A stretch of 64,000 nucleotides of DNA, from the NCBI GenBank assembly GCA_024398055.1, contig CP073749.1, forward strand, positions 3,224,594-3,288,593. The letters run 5' to 3'. This document shows positions 18,325-27,633 of this stretch, piece by piece. This DNA comes from a bacterium SCSIO 12741 (GTDB lineage: Bacteria > Bacteroidota > Bacteroidia > Flavobacteriales_G > Salibacteraceae). The translations under genes and the position numbers were made by a program. Every line of letters begins with the position of its first letter. Position 1 is the stretch's first letter. Below the pieces are notes generated by a model. It saw only the letters and a list, made by a program, of their open reading frames with translations, was not told where the DNA came from and made no database searches.

Positions 18325-18996
18325 TTAGTTTTGGGGCTTACGAGCTCTTAGCATTTCACGTTTCCCAGGAGGTCCTGGTATTTTTTCTACTTCAAATCCT
18401 ACTTGTTTTAAGGCTCGTTTCACATCTCCTTTACAACTGTAGGTCACCAATATTCCACCCGGTAATAACCAATCCAGTAGTCTTTCAAACACCGTGGCAT
18501 CCCACAATTCCGGTTGAACCCGGGGACCAAATGCATCAAAATAGATCAGGTGTCCTGGTTCCGGTAAAGAGATGGATCGAATATCACCTTCCATCTTTTG
18601 AAGGATAAAGTGGCTATTGATTCTTTCGGGTTGCTCCCAACTCGATTGGTGTAGGTTTTCAAACACCGAACTTAATTCTGGTTCTTCCAGTTGTTCGGTG
18701 TAATTCAGCTTTTGCCAAATCGATTCTTCCACGGGGTACCGCTCTAAGCCAAAGTAGGTAATTTGCTGATCCCTCTTAGGAGCTTCTCTGGCAGTGAGTA
18801 GGGCATTGAGTCCGGTGCCAAAGCCCATTTCAAAAATTCGAACCTCCTTCAACGAGGCCAATTCATCTAACCCGCTTTTTAGGAAAACGTGAAGGGCTTC
18901 CTGAATAGATCCGTGCCTGGAATGGTAGGTTTCGTCCAACTCTGTGTGGTAGAGTGAATGAGAGCCATCACCTGATTCAATGATTTCCAAGGGCAT
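18325..18996 (-). CDS. mnmD: tRNA 5-methylaminomethyl-2-thiouridine methyltransferase MnmD
   Basis: SAM-dependent methyltransferase corresponding to the N-terminal domain of bifunctional MnmC. It performs the last methylation that makes mnm5s2U at the wobble position of certain tRNAs. The DUF752/MnmC signature is clear: DGSHSLYHTELDETYHSRHGS, IFEMGFGTGLNAL (SAM motif I), YFDAFGPRVQPELWD and a C-terminal KRALKQVGFEVEKIPGPPGKREML. At 223 residues there is no FAD oxidase domain, the stand-alone form usual in Bacteroidota. It is followed by the Nudix gene after one base. Confidence 0.92.
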   Translation of the reverse strand: MPLEIIESGDGSHSLYHTELDETYHSRHGSIQEALHVFLKSGLDELASLKEVRIFEMGFGTGLNALLTAREAPKRDQQITYFGLERYPVEESIWQKLNYTEQLEEPELSSVFENLHQSSWEQPERINSHFILQKMEGDIRSISLPEPGHLIYFDAFGPRVQPELWDATVFERLLDWLLPGGILVTYSCKGDVKRALKQVGFEVEKIPGPPGKREMLRARKPQN

Positions 18997-19079
18997 ATTC
19001 AGTGGGGTGTATTAAGACGATAAATTTTTGATCGGCACAAAAGTGCTGCAAAGTAATTACATGAAACCCATTTTACCGC

Positions 19080-19664
19080 CTAAAGCTCCAGTCTTCGTTC
19101 TTCCGAAAATTGAATTAGATCTTGAAAGAAAGCTTTGAAATCTTCATAAAGCCCTTCGTAGTTTTCATTTAGATAATCTACGGAGTTGGCCAATTGAGAA
19201 GGAAATCGAGTACGTTGAGATAATCCATAAAAGACGTTGCGTAAGGCATCCTTCCGACCGTAATTGACCAAGATGTTGTGTTGGATCATGAACTGAAAGA
19301 ACCTTTGTGCGTATTGGGGAAGCTCGGGGTATCTCGCTTGTAACAGGGCATAAATGTCCTGGGCATAATCCTCCAAATTTTCTTTGTGATAATCGGACCA
19401 ATGGATCGCTAAAAAATGATCGTAGTAGACGTCAACCGCGATTCCTGCAAACTTGCCAAGCGAGTTTCTTACGCGGCTCACGCTGTTCTTCACCAATGGA
19501 TGACTGTCGGTATAGGAATCAATGGCGCGGTGAAGTACTATGCCCTTCTGAACGCCCGAAGAGTAGTCATAAATCTTTTTGCCTTTTACAAAATCAGCGA
19601 TGTAATTGCCAACGATGATATCGTCGTCATCTCCTGACAAGTATATATGGGCAAGGTGATTCAC
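19080..19664 (-). CDS. acpH: Acyl carrier protein phosphodiesterase
   Basis: Removes the 4'-phosphopantetheine arm from holo-acyl carrier protein (AcpH/DUF479 family, HD-like fold). The family opening MNHLAHIYLSGDDDDIIVGN, the GIVLHRAIDSYTDSHP segment and AVDVYYDHFLAIHW are clear and contain the expected metal-binding His and Asp residues. Length, 194 residues, is typical. The start codon is GTG at 19664. It lies 83 bases upstream of mnmD on the same strand and is divergent from the MORN gene. Confidence 0.9.
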   Translation of the reverse strand: MNHLAHIYLSGDDDDIIVGNYIADFVKGKKIYDYSSGVQKGIVLHRAIDSYTDSHPLVKNSVSRVRNSLGKFAGIAVDVYYDHFLAIHWSDYHKENLEDYAQDIYALLQARYPELPQYAQRFFQFMIQHNILVNYGRKDALRNVFYGLSQRTRFPSQLANSVDYLNENYEGLYEDFKAFFQDLIQFSEERRLEL

Positions 19665-19756
19665 TTTTGCTAAGATACGGTTCCAGTTTGGTAAATATGT
19701 TTCCGATCTGTCAAATTGCGGCTTAACTTTTGCAAATCGACTCTTACATTTGCGGT

Positions 19757-21181
19757 ATGATTAAATGGGTAATGACGATGGCGGCCTTTTTGATTGCTTT
19801 TCAAGGGCAATCACAGCTGCTTGAAAAACAGTATGAAGACGAATTATGGGCTTATTACAACAATGGCCTGAACTCTTTTTTGTGGAGTGGAATCGGTGGC
19901 GCGCTCAAAGTGGGGATCGATGAATACTACGTAGACGACGCTCTTCGATTCAACGATGCTGTGTTTCATGATGCACGCAGTTACAACGTTGAAACATTTA
20001 GTGTAATCGATTTTGATGATCCGATCAATCAATCCAAATACGAATTGATTTTTGAAGCCGGCGATACGGTAAATCTGATGGAAGCCTTGCTCTATCTGGG
20101 TGATAACTATGGCGCTTATTACAAAGATCATCGCCGAATTCGAGCCCTAACCTTAAACGAAAGGGATAGCATTAAGGATACCTGCGACTTGCTAAACAGC
20201 CGTAAGATGGTCCTGTATGAATGGTGGTATATGGATACAACCAATTATCAGTTGCGTTCTTTTATTCGTTCTTATGGAATTTATGATGCCAACGATCCCA
20301 AGGCAGATAGACCAGCGATTTGGGTCGATATCGTAACCATGGACCCTAAGTTAATCAATCGCTTTCAGGTGAAGAAAGGAGACGGCTTTGTATCCATCGA
20401 TAAATGGTTGAGAAGTTGGGATCTGGAACGAAGTGAGGTTTTGGTAATGCCGAGTGGTTACCCAGACATTCGTATCAACGATCCTTTTCACAACGAAATG
20501 GATGCCCCAATTTACCGAACCCTTATTGAAATGAGAGGGCAAAACCTTCCGGTAAAAAAGAACCGTGTAAAATCTAAGCTGGTTAATGGCTCCTACAAGA
20601 ATGGTGAGCGAAATGGCACTTGGACCTATAGCAAAAAAGGAAAGGTTTTGGCGGAGTTTTCGTACAGCAAAGGAATACCCGACGGCTCGTACTCCTTATA
20701 TTTTGAAGACGGTTCGTTACGCGAAAAGGGAACGTTTAAAAAGGGAGTCAAGGAAGGGGTATGCAAGGCCTACTATCCGGATGGTAATCTCAAGAGTGAA
20801 AGAAACTTTAAAAACGGTAAGCAAAACGAGAAGCAATCTCAGTACTACACAACGGGTCAGTTGCACAGCACTTGGTTTGTGGAGAATGGACGGCCGCATG
20901 GTGTTTACAATCAATACAACGAAGATGGTACCTCCAGGCTAAAAGGACGTTTTCTTAATGGAATGATTGCTTCGGAATGGACCTACCAAATGTACTTAGA
21001 GGAAGTGCTATGTGGATTTCTTCAAGATGACTTTATGAACGGGGAAGTGTACAAGCAGGTGGAGCAAGGAGCAATGGATGATTGCCGTGCCGATTTTGTT
21101 ATCCGCTTTGTTCATGATAAAAGCCAAGGCTGCTACAAGGGGCTTTGTATTCTTCCGGAGCCTATTGGTAGGATTAAGTAG
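19757..21181 (+). CDS. Exported GldN-like / MORN-repeat protein
   Basis: A 474-residue protein from the ATG at 19757, with a signal peptide ending QGQSQ. Residues about 30-265 have a layout reminiscent of the T9SS ring protein GldN/PorN: NDAVF near the start, VIDFDDPINQSKYELIF, LMEALLYLGDNYGAYY, then LYEWWYMDTTNYQLRSFIRS. I note this as remote similarity only. The C-terminal half has about five MORN/YwqK-type repeats (NGSYKNGERNGTWTY, KGIPDGSYSLYFEDG, YPDGNLKSERNFKNG and others), which form an elongated beta structure. A TACATTTG element ends 4 bases before the ATG. It converges with the TIGR02757 gene, 3 bases apart. Confidence 0.75.
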   Translation: MIKWVMTMAAFLIAFQGQSQLLEKQYEDELWAYYNNGLNSFLWSGIGGALKVGIDEYYVDDALRFNDAVFHDARSYNVETFSVIDFDDPINQSKYELIFEAGDTVNLMEALLYLGDNYGAYYKDHRRIRALTLNERDSIKDTCDLLNSRKMVLYEWWYMDTTNYQLRSFIRSYGIYDANDPKADRPAIWVDIVTMDPKLINRFQVKKGDGFVSIDKWLRSWDLERSEVLVMPSGYPDIRINDPFHNEMDAPIYRTLIEMRGQNLPVKKNRVKSKLVNGSYKNGERNGTWTYSKKGKVLAEFSYSKGIPDGSYSLYFEDGSLREKGTFKKGVKEGVCKAYYPDGNLKSERNFKNGKQNEKQSQYYTTGQLHSTWFVENGRPHGVYNQYNEDGTSRLKGRFLNGMIASEWTYQMYLEEVLCGFLQDDFMNGEVYKQVEQGAMDDCRADFVIRFVHDKSQGCYKGLCILPEPIGRIK

Positions 21182-21184
21182 GAT

Positions 21185-21952
21185 TTAGAATCCCTCGAAA
21201 GCTCCCAGTCCAAATAGAGCGAAGTCGTACTTGACTGGATCTTTAGCATCCAGTTTTCTTAAGTTATCTGTGATTTCTGCCACGGCTTTCCAATCGTTTG
21301 CTTTCCGTTGAAGTAGTCCCAATTTCCTTCCTACATTTCCCGTGTGAACATCTAAGGGGAGCATCAATTCAGCGGTATCGAAGGAAGGCCAAATTCCAAA
21401 ATCAACTCCGCGTTTGTCGTTCCTAACCATCCAGCGTAGGTACATATTGAGTCTTTTGGAAGAAGAACCCTTGGCTGGTGAACTCAAGTGCTTTTCACTT
21501 CTTTTGGGGTGAGGTGGACCCAAAAATACTTCCCGAAAATGATTGATGGCCTCATAGGCTCCTTGTCGAGCACTGAAAACGGATTCCAATCCACCGTGAT
21601 TCTGGTAAATGTGTTGCAAGGCACGAACAAAGGTTACGGCATCTTCTCCCTGAAAAGTACGGTGAACAAACTTTTCGAATTGGAGTAAGTCACGGTCTTC
21701 GGCATGCAGGACAAAGTCGTAGGGAGTACGATCCATCAAGTCGATCAACAAATTGGATTTTTGGATGATGGTTTTGCGCTGTCCCCAAGCCAATGAGGCG
21801 GCCAGGAATCCGGCAATTTCAATGTCTTCCTTTTTCGAAAACTGATGGGGAATGCTAATGGGGTCCGTTTCAATAAAGCTGTTTCGGTTGTACAGATCGT
21901 ACTTTTCGTCCAGAAATTCCCGAAGGTCTTGGGTGGATAGGCTGCTTCCCAT
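21185..21952 (-). CDS. TIGR02757 (DUF2400) family protein
   Basis: A protein of 255 residues that matches the Bacteroidota/spirochaete TIGR02757 family, including LREFLDEKYDLYNRNSFIETDP, EIAGFLAASLAWGQRKTI, KRLNMYLRWMVRND, and MLPLDVHTGNVGRKLGLL. The last part looks like a helix-hairpin-helix DNA-glycosylase-like fold, but the function is unknown. It is the last gene of the mutL operon and begins immediately after the LolD-like stop. Confidence 0.85.
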   Translation of the reverse strand: MGSSLSTQDLREFLDEKYDLYNRNSFIETDPISIPHQFSKKEDIEIAGFLAASLAWGQRKTIIQKSNLLIDLMDRTPYDFVLHAEDRDLLQFEKFVHRTFQGEDAVTFVRALQHIYQNHGGLESVFSARQGAYEAINHFREVFLGPPHPKRSEKHLSSPAKGSSSKRLNMYLRWMVRNDKRGVDFGIWPSFDTAELMLPLDVHTGNVGRKLGLLQRKANDWKAVAEITDNLRKLDAKDPVKYDFALFGLGAFEGF

Positions 21953-22606
21953 TTATTCCACGATCATTCCGTCAGACAAGGTGAGCTTTCGATCTGCCAT
22001 GTCGGCCAATTCGCGGTTGTGGGTAACGATGACGAAGGTTTGGTTGTAAGCTTTTCTCAGGTCAAAGAATAATTGGTGCAATTCTTCACTGCTTTTCGAA
22101 TCCAAGTTTCCAGAGGGTTCATCGGCCAGGATGACAGCCGGCTGATTGACCAGAGCTCGTGCTACAGCAACCCGCTGTTGTTCTCCCCCGGATAGTTCTG
22201 CCGGTTTGTGATCGAGGCGGTGTGAAAGCCCTAAAAATTCAAGATGCTTGAGCGCTTGTTCACGGGCTTCGGCTTTACCCGTTCCGGCTATATAAGCGGG
22301 GATGCAAACATTCTCCAATGCAGTAAACTCGGGTAACAATTGATGAAACTGAAAAACAAAACCAATATGCTTGTTCCGAAACCGTGAAAGGGCATTTGGA
22401 TCCAAACGATTAACTTCTGCCTGGTTTATTTGAAGTACCCCCGTATCGGGTAAATCCAATGTGCCAAGAATCTGAAGTAAAGTTGTTTTTCCGGCTCCCG
22501 ATGCTCCAACAATACTCACCACTTCTCCTTGATCAATATGCAGGTCAATACCCTTCAATACTTGAAGGTTTCCGTAGGACTTGGTAATTTTTTTAGCTGT
22601 GATCAA
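21953..22606 (-). CDS. ABC transporter ATP-binding protein, LolD-like
   Basis: An ATPase of the MacB/LolD type that powers lipoprotein release or another ABC-mediated export. Walker [11 protein letters not shown]-loop [15 protein letters not shown], signature [15 protein letters not shown], Walker [13 protein letters not shown] and the H-loop VTHNRE are all present. No in-frame ATG precedes the domain. A TTG at 22606 gives the family-typical N terminus [11 protein letters not shown] without overlapping the upstream gene, whereas the longer frame to TTG 22648 adds an unlikely 14 residues. The matching LolC/E permease is not in the window. It lies in the mutL operon. Confidence 0.88.
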   Translation of the reverse strand: MITAKKITKSYGNLQVLKGIDLHIDQGEVVSIVGASGAGKTTLLQILGTLDLPDTGVLQINQAEVNRLDPNALSRFRNKHIGFVFQFHQLLPEFTALENVCIPAYIAGTGKAEAREQALKHLEFLGLSHRLDHKPAELSGGEQQRVAVARALVNQPAVILADEPSGNLDSKSSEELHQLFFDLRKAYNQTFVIVTHNRELADMADRKLTLSDGMIVE

Positions 22607-22622
22607 GAGCGGGGAAATGGAT

Positions 22623-23708
22623 TTATTCAGGAAGACTAAAATAGCCAATCAATGGATAGTGATCGGAAAGGTCTTCATGTACGATTTCGAAATAGTGGTT
22701 TTCAATTTGAGGACTGTAGAACATGTAGTCGATGCGAAGAATGGGAAGCATACCATTGTAGGTACTACCTAAACCGCTGCCATTTTCCTGAAAAGCATCT
22801 TTTAGGTTTCCGCCCGCCCGAATCATTTCGTAGGCATGAGATAGGGGAGTGTCGTTAAAATCACCGCATACAATGATGGGGTAGGGACACTGTTCCATGT
22901 GCTCTTCGATCGTGTAGGTTTGTTCTTCGCGTTTTTCGTAGGCTTTAACCAATCGGGATATTAATCCTTTGGTTTCTTCCGTTGGGCTTTCTGAATTCTG
23001 AGGGTTTCGAAGAAACTCGTAGTCATCTGGTTTAAGGTGAACGGACTGCAAGTGCATGTTGTAAACACGGACTACCGTACCATCAAAATCGATATCCGTG
23101 TAGATGCACATGTTGGTGCCCTCTCGTTCAAATTCCACCATGCCCTTCTCCACAATGGGGTACTGACTCAAAGTGGCCAGACCAAACTTATTGCCGCGGA
23201 ATTCGGGCAGGTATTCTACATGGCGATATTTGGCATGGGTCACCTTTTTGATGGAATCGTAAGGCGAGAAGTCTTTTCTATCCGTATCGAAGAATTCCTG
23301 AAAGCAGTAAACATCAAATAGATGTTGATCCAGGTAGCGGAAAATCTTTTCGCCATCCTCGGTTTGAAATTCAGGTCCGTTTAGACCAAAGGCTTTGAGG
23401 TTGTGCGAATAAAAACGGATGGACTCTACCGGAGGGTATTCTGGTTGTTCCTGAAACTGAAAGAATTTGTTGAAATGAAAGTAGCCCGCAGCGATCACCA
23501 AAATGGATAGAAAGAAGCGGTTTTTCAATCGAAAAGCCCAGTAAATGATAAAGATGATATTGATTGCCAACCACACCGGGTAGAGCAAACCAAACAGAGA
23601 AATGAACCAAAGATCTCCCGGACGTACGTAAGGAGATATGTAGGAAAGGACCAGAGCTATGGCAAAGACATAGTTCAGAACATACGCAACGCGGTCAAGG
23701 GTTTTCAA
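22623..23708 (-). CDS. Membrane-anchored endonuclease/exonuclease/phosphatase family protein
   Basis: A 361-residue protein with two to three N-terminal transmembrane helices (residues about 8-85, separated by short loops), followed by an EEP-fold catalytic domain outside the membrane. Domain motifs visible are [20 protein letters not shown] (the metal-binding Glu after Q), [12 protein letters not shown] (the catalytic GDFND) and a C-terminal [11 protein letters not shown] (the SDHxP motif). The substrate could be nucleic acid, phospholipid or phosphosugar. The start is TTG at 23708, forced by an in-frame stop just upstream. It is followed by the LolD-like gene and preceded by two rhomboid genes. 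Confidence 0.88.
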   Translation of the reverse strand: MKTLDRVAYVLNYVFAIALVLSYISPYVRPGDLWFISLFGLLYPVWLAINIIFIIYWAFRLKNRFFLSILVIAAGYFHFNKFFQFQEQPEYPPVESIRFYSHNLKAFGLNGPEFQTEDGEKIFRYLDQHLFDVYCFQEFFDTDRKDFSPYDSIKKVTHAKYRHVEYLPEFRGNKFGLATLSQYPIVEKGMVEFEREGTNMCIYTDIDFDGTVVRVYNMHLQSVHLKPDDYEFLRNPQNSESPTEETKGLISRLVKAYEKREEQTYTIEEHMEQCPYPIIVCGDFNDTPLSHAYEMIRAGGNLKDAFQENGSGLGSTYNGMLPILRIDYMFYSPQIENHYFEIVHEDLSDHYPLIGYFSLPE

Positions 23709-23717
23709 AATCGAGTA

Positions 23718-24599
23718 TTACTTTTTGTTACTGGATTTAAACAGAAATTCTTTTTCCTCTTCAGTCAAAGAATCGTACCCTGACTGCAAAATTTTATCAA
23801 GGATCGAATCTACACGTTTTTGGTCAAATCCAGCATCTGGTTCCGCCGCTCTTTGACGAGGGGGAGTTCGGCGTTGTGCGCGGCCATCATTTTTGACCAC
23901 ACGCATTCGGCGTCGCTTGGTAAATAGTCCCATAAAACGATCGATCACCGAATTGAAGGTTAGGGTTAGATCAGTACCTCGTTGCAGGTTTCTAATAAAG
24001 ACATAACCCATTACTGCACCACCAATATGGGCCAGCTTCCCTCCCGTGTTGATGGAGAAATCCATAACCGTGGATGTGATAAATAGGACAAGGGCAATGT
24101 ATTTGATTGGAACTTCGCCAAATAAGAGCAGTCTTACGGGGTAATTCGGAACCAAAAAAGTAATGGCAACCATAACGCCTGTAACTCCGGCAGAAGCTCC
24201 CAGTAGCCAGGAACCCATGAGGTTGCTATCGGTCACTACCATCAATCCATAGGCGACGAGAAAGAACAATCCGCCCGCAATTCCACTCATGAAGTAGACG
24301 GCTACAAATCTTCTCGATCCTTGAAACTCCAGCATGATCCTACCAAATATGTAAAGGACCAACATGTTGAAGAACCAATGGGTAAAACTACCATGAAGAA
24401 ACATGTAGGTGACCAAGGTCCAGGGACGAGTGATGTAGGTGCCAATGTTTCCGGGCAGGGCCAACCATTCTACCACAGGTACAAAGTCCTGGATAAGCCG
24501 TTGGACCAAAAAGATGATGGTGGTATATAGAATGACGCGATGCAGAGGATTTCTCGCCTGAACAATACTCTTTAAGTCATCCAATATAAAGTTTGCCAT
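23718..24599 (-). CDS. Rhomboid family intramembrane serine protease (with basic C-terminal tail)
   Basis: A polytopic protein of 293 residues. The rhomboid fold is shown by TYMFLHGSFTHWFFNMLVLYIFG, the nucleophile Ser in LLGASAGVTGVM and the partner His in KLAHIGGAVMGYVF. Six transmembrane helices are likely. After the domain comes a cytoplasmic basic tail (KRRRMRVVKNDGRAQRRTPPRQR) and an EEKEFLFKSSNKK end. It probably cleaves membrane-anchored substrates; the substrate is unknown. It follows the other rhomboid gene after one base. Confidence 0.92.
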   Translation of the reverse strand: MANFILDDLKSIVQARNPLHRVILYTTIIFLVQRLIQDFVPVVEWLALPGNIGTYITRPWTLVTYMFLHGSFTHWFFNMLVLYIFGRIMLEFQGSRRFVAVYFMSGIAGGLFFLVAYGLMVVTDSNLMGSWLLGASAGVTGVMVAITFLVPNYPVRLLLFGEVPIKYIALVLFITSTVMDFSINTGGKLAHIGGAVMGYVFIRNLQRGTDLTLTFNSVIDRFMGLFTKRRRMRVVKNDGRAQRRTPPRQRAAEPDAGFDQKRVDSILDKILQSGYDSLTEEEKEFLFKSSNKK

Positions 24600-24600
24600 A

Positions 24601-25332
24601 CTAATAGATCGGCGTATCCGCCTTCCAGTATTTAATCAACAAATATCCGAATAACATTCCTCCCAGGTGCGCAAAGTGAGCAATGTTATCGCCAGGTGAG
24701 TTTTGGAAAGCAACGTACAATTCGAAAGCTCCGAAAAACATCACCATGTACTTGGCCTTGATGGGGATGGGGAAAAATAGAGGAATGATTCTCAAATTTG
24801 GGAAAAGCATTCCAAAGGCAAGTAGAATACCAAAAACAGCTCCTGAAGCTCCTACCAGAGGTACATTGAGCAACTGGTTCAATTCAGCCATATCGGGATT
24901 GTTATAATTCATGCCTTGCTGAAGAACATTAGCTCCTTCCGATTTAACGATCTCAATCATATCCGGGGTCAAGTTGGACATAACCGAGCTCACCTGGTAA
25001 AAATCAATTCCAAAATGAAATAGGGAAGCTCCAACACCGGTGATCAAATAGTAGGTAAGAAATCGTTTTGGTCCCCACACGTTTTCAATGTTGCTTCCAA
25101 ACATCCAAAGCATAAACATGTTGGTCAAAATGTGATAGAGACCTCCATGCATAAACATATACGTCACCAACTGATAAGGGCGGAAAGACTCAGATTCAAA
25201 ATAGTACATACCCAAAACCTGATTCAGGTTCTCATGATATACCTGTTGCACGACGTAAGTGGCAAGGAAAAACAAGCCATTAATGATGAGCAGGTTCTTA
25301 ACCACTTGGGGTATTCTTCCAACATTAAACAT
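24601..25332 (-). CDS. Rhomboid family intramembrane serine protease
   Basis: A second rhomboid of 243 residues with the same core: YMFMHGGLYHILTNMFMLWMFG, catalytic Ser in VGASGAVFGILLAFG and His in FAHLGGMLFGYLL. A 40-residue insert between helices (VSSVMSNLTPDMIEI onward) distinguishes it from its neighbour. Its start overlaps the mutL stop by one base (TAATG), so it is translationally coupled to mutL. Confidence 0.92.
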   Translation of the reverse strand: MFNVGRIPQVVKNLLIINGLFFLATYVVQQVYHENLNQVLGMYYFESESFRPYQLVTYMFMHGGLYHILTNMFMLWMFGSNIENVWGPKRFLTYYLITGVGASLFHFGIDFYQVSSVMSNLTPDMIEIVKSEGANVLQQGMNYNNPDMAELNQLLNVPLVGASGAVFGILLAFGMLFPNLRIIPLFFPIPIKAKYMVMFFGAFELYVAFQNSPGDNIAHFAHLGGMLFGYLLIKYWKADTPIY

Positions 25333-27203
25333 TAATCGAATCGTTTGTTGAGTTCATCCATATAGAGCGTAGTAATCACTAATTTACCCGATGGGGTGGC
25401 ATAGGGATTCTCGCAGGCGAACAGAGAGTCAATAAGATTTTGAATTTCGGTAGGCTCCAAAGGACGGTTTCGTTTGATGGCACCTTTTTGGGCTAACGAA
25501 AATGCCACATTTACACGGGCATCCAGTTTAAGCTCCTGAGCATTGAGTTGGTAGTTCTCCAAAATACCATCCAGCAATTCCTGAGCATCCTGATCGCTGA
25601 GTTCGGCGGGAACTCCACGTACGATAAAGGTGTTCTTTCCAAATTCTTCCAGGTCAAAACCCAATTGGTTGAGTTCAGGAAGAAATCCTCGGATTAATTC
25701 ACTTTCGCCAGCTGCGTATTCCAGGGTTACAGGAAATAGGCTTTGCTGCGAAGTGCCTTGACGGTGGGCCAGGGCGTGTAAAAATTGTTCAAACAGAATT
25801 CTTTCGTGGGCCCGTTGCTGATCAATGATCATAACGCCCGATTTGATTTGCGAAAGAATGTACCGGTTGTGAAGCTGAAAAAACTTTTTGTCGGTTTGTA
25901 AAGGATTCTCTTGGTCCAACCCTGAAATCTCTTTTTGAGTAATTCGAGTTTCCTCTTCCTCCATAGGCATCCCAGCTACCTCTTGCTGAGTTAAGGTGGT
26001 TTCGGGGTAAAGCGTTTCCCAGTTATCGATGGATTGCTTTTTGGGCATACTCATCGACCCACCTCCACTTGATCCACCGAAACTTGTGTTGGCAGATTTG
26101 GATTCAAAGGGATTAAATTCAGGATTAACCGTGATAGATGGAGGTACCACTTCCGTACGATTGGTCAAATCGTCGAAGGCCGTTTCCCGGTTAAAGTCGA
26201 GAGTAGGGGCAATGTTATGTTCTCCCAATGCCTTCTTGACCGATGATCGCAAAATGGCGTACACCGATTTGTCATCCTCAAATTTTACCTCGGTCTTGGT
26301 TGGGTGAATATTGATATCCACGAACGACGGATCGCAGGTAAACCGGATGAAGTAGGAGGGATGGTATTTTTCGGGTATCAACTCGTCGAATGCGGCAGTT
26401 ACGGCGTGATGCAGGTAGTTGTTTTTGATGAAACGATCGTTCACAAAAAAGTACTGCTCTCCTCTTGTTTTTCGGGCATTCTCGGGTTTTCCAATAAATC
26501 CTTCGAGTGATATGATATTCGATTCCTCGGCCATGGGTACCAAACGATCGTTGTAGTTTTTTCCGAAAATGGCTACGATCCGTTGACGGTAGTTTCCCTT
26601 GTTGAGGTGAAAAAGTTCATTGTCGTCAGAAAACAGTCTGAATTGAACAGCGGGATAGATCAGGGCAATCCGCTCAAATTGATCAATGATGTGTTTGCTT
26701 TCTACACTATTTGATTTGAGGAACTTTCTCCTTGCCGGTATGTTGAAGAAAAGATTTTTAACGGCGATCGATGTTCCTTGATTGTGGCTGCAGGGTTCCT
26801 GGCTTTTGATTTCTGATCCATCAATCATCAGGCAGGTTCCTATATCTGTATCCGCTTGCCGGGATTTGATTTCGCACTGGGCTACAGCCGTAATCGAAGC
26901 GAGAGCCTCGCCTCTAAATCCCATAGTTCTAATTCGAAACAGGTCTTGAGCATCATTGATTTTGGAGGTGGCGTGGCGCTCAATAGACATTCTAAGGTCC
27001 GTTGGAGACATACCCGAGCCATTGTCAATAACCTGGATGAGGTTTTTACCGGCATTTTTAATGACCACGGTAATCTGGTCGGCACCCGCATCGATGGCAT
27101 TTTCCATTAATTCTTTTACCACCGAGGCTGGTCTTTGAACTACTTCACCCGCTGCAATTTGGTTGGCGACTGCATCGGGAAGGAGTTTAATCACGTCATT
27201 CAT
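25332..27203 (-). CDS. mutL: DNA mismatch repair protein MutL
   Basis: GHKL ATPase that couples MutS mismatch recognition to strand cleavage. Motifs are IAAGEVVQRPASVVKELMENAIDAGA, IDNGSGM, TMGFRGEALASI and GTSIAVKNLFFNIPARRKFLK, then a Pro/Ser/Gly-rich linker (about residues 360-430) and the C-terminal dimerisation domain. The usual endonuclease motif DQHA-x2-E appears as DQQRAHE, and the CPHGRP segment appears as NPYATPSGK, so nuclease activity is doubtful; a non-nicking E. coli-like mode may apply. The start MNDVIKLLPDAVANQ at 27203 (623 residues) is preferred to an upstream extension because it directly abuts the preceding stop. Confidence 0.95.
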   Translation of the reverse strand: MNDVIKLLPDAVANQIAAGEVVQRPASVVKELMENAIDAGADQITVVIKNAGKNLIQVIDNGSGMSPTDLRMSIERHATSKINDAQDLFRIRTMGFRGEALASITAVAQCEIKSRQADTDIGTCLMIDGSEIKSQEPCSHNQGTSIAVKNLFFNIPARRKFLKSNSVESKHIIDQFERIALIYPAVQFRLFSDDNELFHLNKGNYRQRIVAIFGKNYNDRLVPMAEESNIISLEGFIGKPENARKTRGEQYFFVNDRFIKNNYLHHAVTAAFDELIPEKYHPSYFIRFTCDPSFVDINIHPTKTEVKFEDDKSVYAILRSSVKKALGEHNIAPTLDFNRETAFDDLTNRTEVVPPSITVNPEFNPFESKSANTSFGGSSGGGSMSMPKKQSIDNWETLYPETTLTQQEVAGMPMEEEETRITQKEISGLDQENPLQTDKKFFQLHNRYILSQIKSGVMIIDQQRAHERILFEQFLHALAHRQGTSQQSLFPVTLEYAAGESELIRGFLPELNQLGFDLEEFGKNTFIVRGVPAELSDQDAQELLDGILENYQLNAQELKLDARVNVAFSLAQKGAIKRNRPLEPTEIQNLIDSLFACENPYATPSGKLVITTLYMDELNKRFD

Positions 27204-27502
27204 TAAAGGACAAAAAGGTAGAAGTAGAACAGGATAAACAATAACCCGGCAATCATGGCCACTCGCATGTTTGACTGCTGGGATGCCGATTTTCGGCTTT
27301 TTCTTCTCCATTCATCCGACAGTTTCAATCGAACGGTTTCCGAGTCTACATCCCCGGCAGGCCGATTTTCGGCAGCAACCCTTCTTTTGGCTTCTTCGAT
27401 ACGTTGACGAATTTCTTCTTGTTCTTCGTCGAAGTACATCGGTTTGTAATTAAACCTTCGGTGCCGTGGAGTTTTGAGTAATGATGGAAAACGATGTCGC
27501 AT
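27203..27502 (-). CDS. Small membrane protein upstream of mutL
   Basis: A 99-residue protein with a basic N terminus (HRFPSLLKTPRHRRFNYKPMYFD), a charged helix (EEQEEIRQRIEEAKRRV) and one C-terminal transmembrane helix (VAMIAGLLFILFYFYLFVL). It is therefore likely tail-anchored in the inner membrane. Small proteins of this build before mutL are common in flavobacteria and are often labelled riboflavin synthase subunit beta without support. Function unknown. It heads the seven-gene mutL operon, and its stop overlaps the mutL start by one base. Confidence 0.75.
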   Translation of the reverse strand: MRHRFPSLLKTPRHRRFNYKPMYFDEEQEEIRQRIEEAKRRVAAENRPAGDVDSETVRLKLSDEWRRKSRKSASQQSNMRVAMIAGLLFILFYFYLFVL

Positions 27503-27633
27503 AGCTCAAATAGTTTTACAAAAATAAATACTTTGAATTCACAGGGGGCTTACCGGAGAAGGGAATAAACGTTTAAAAATGATAATCTCCGTATCCCGTC
27601 TTTAAAAAATTCAAGAACCGTACCAGATTTAGG

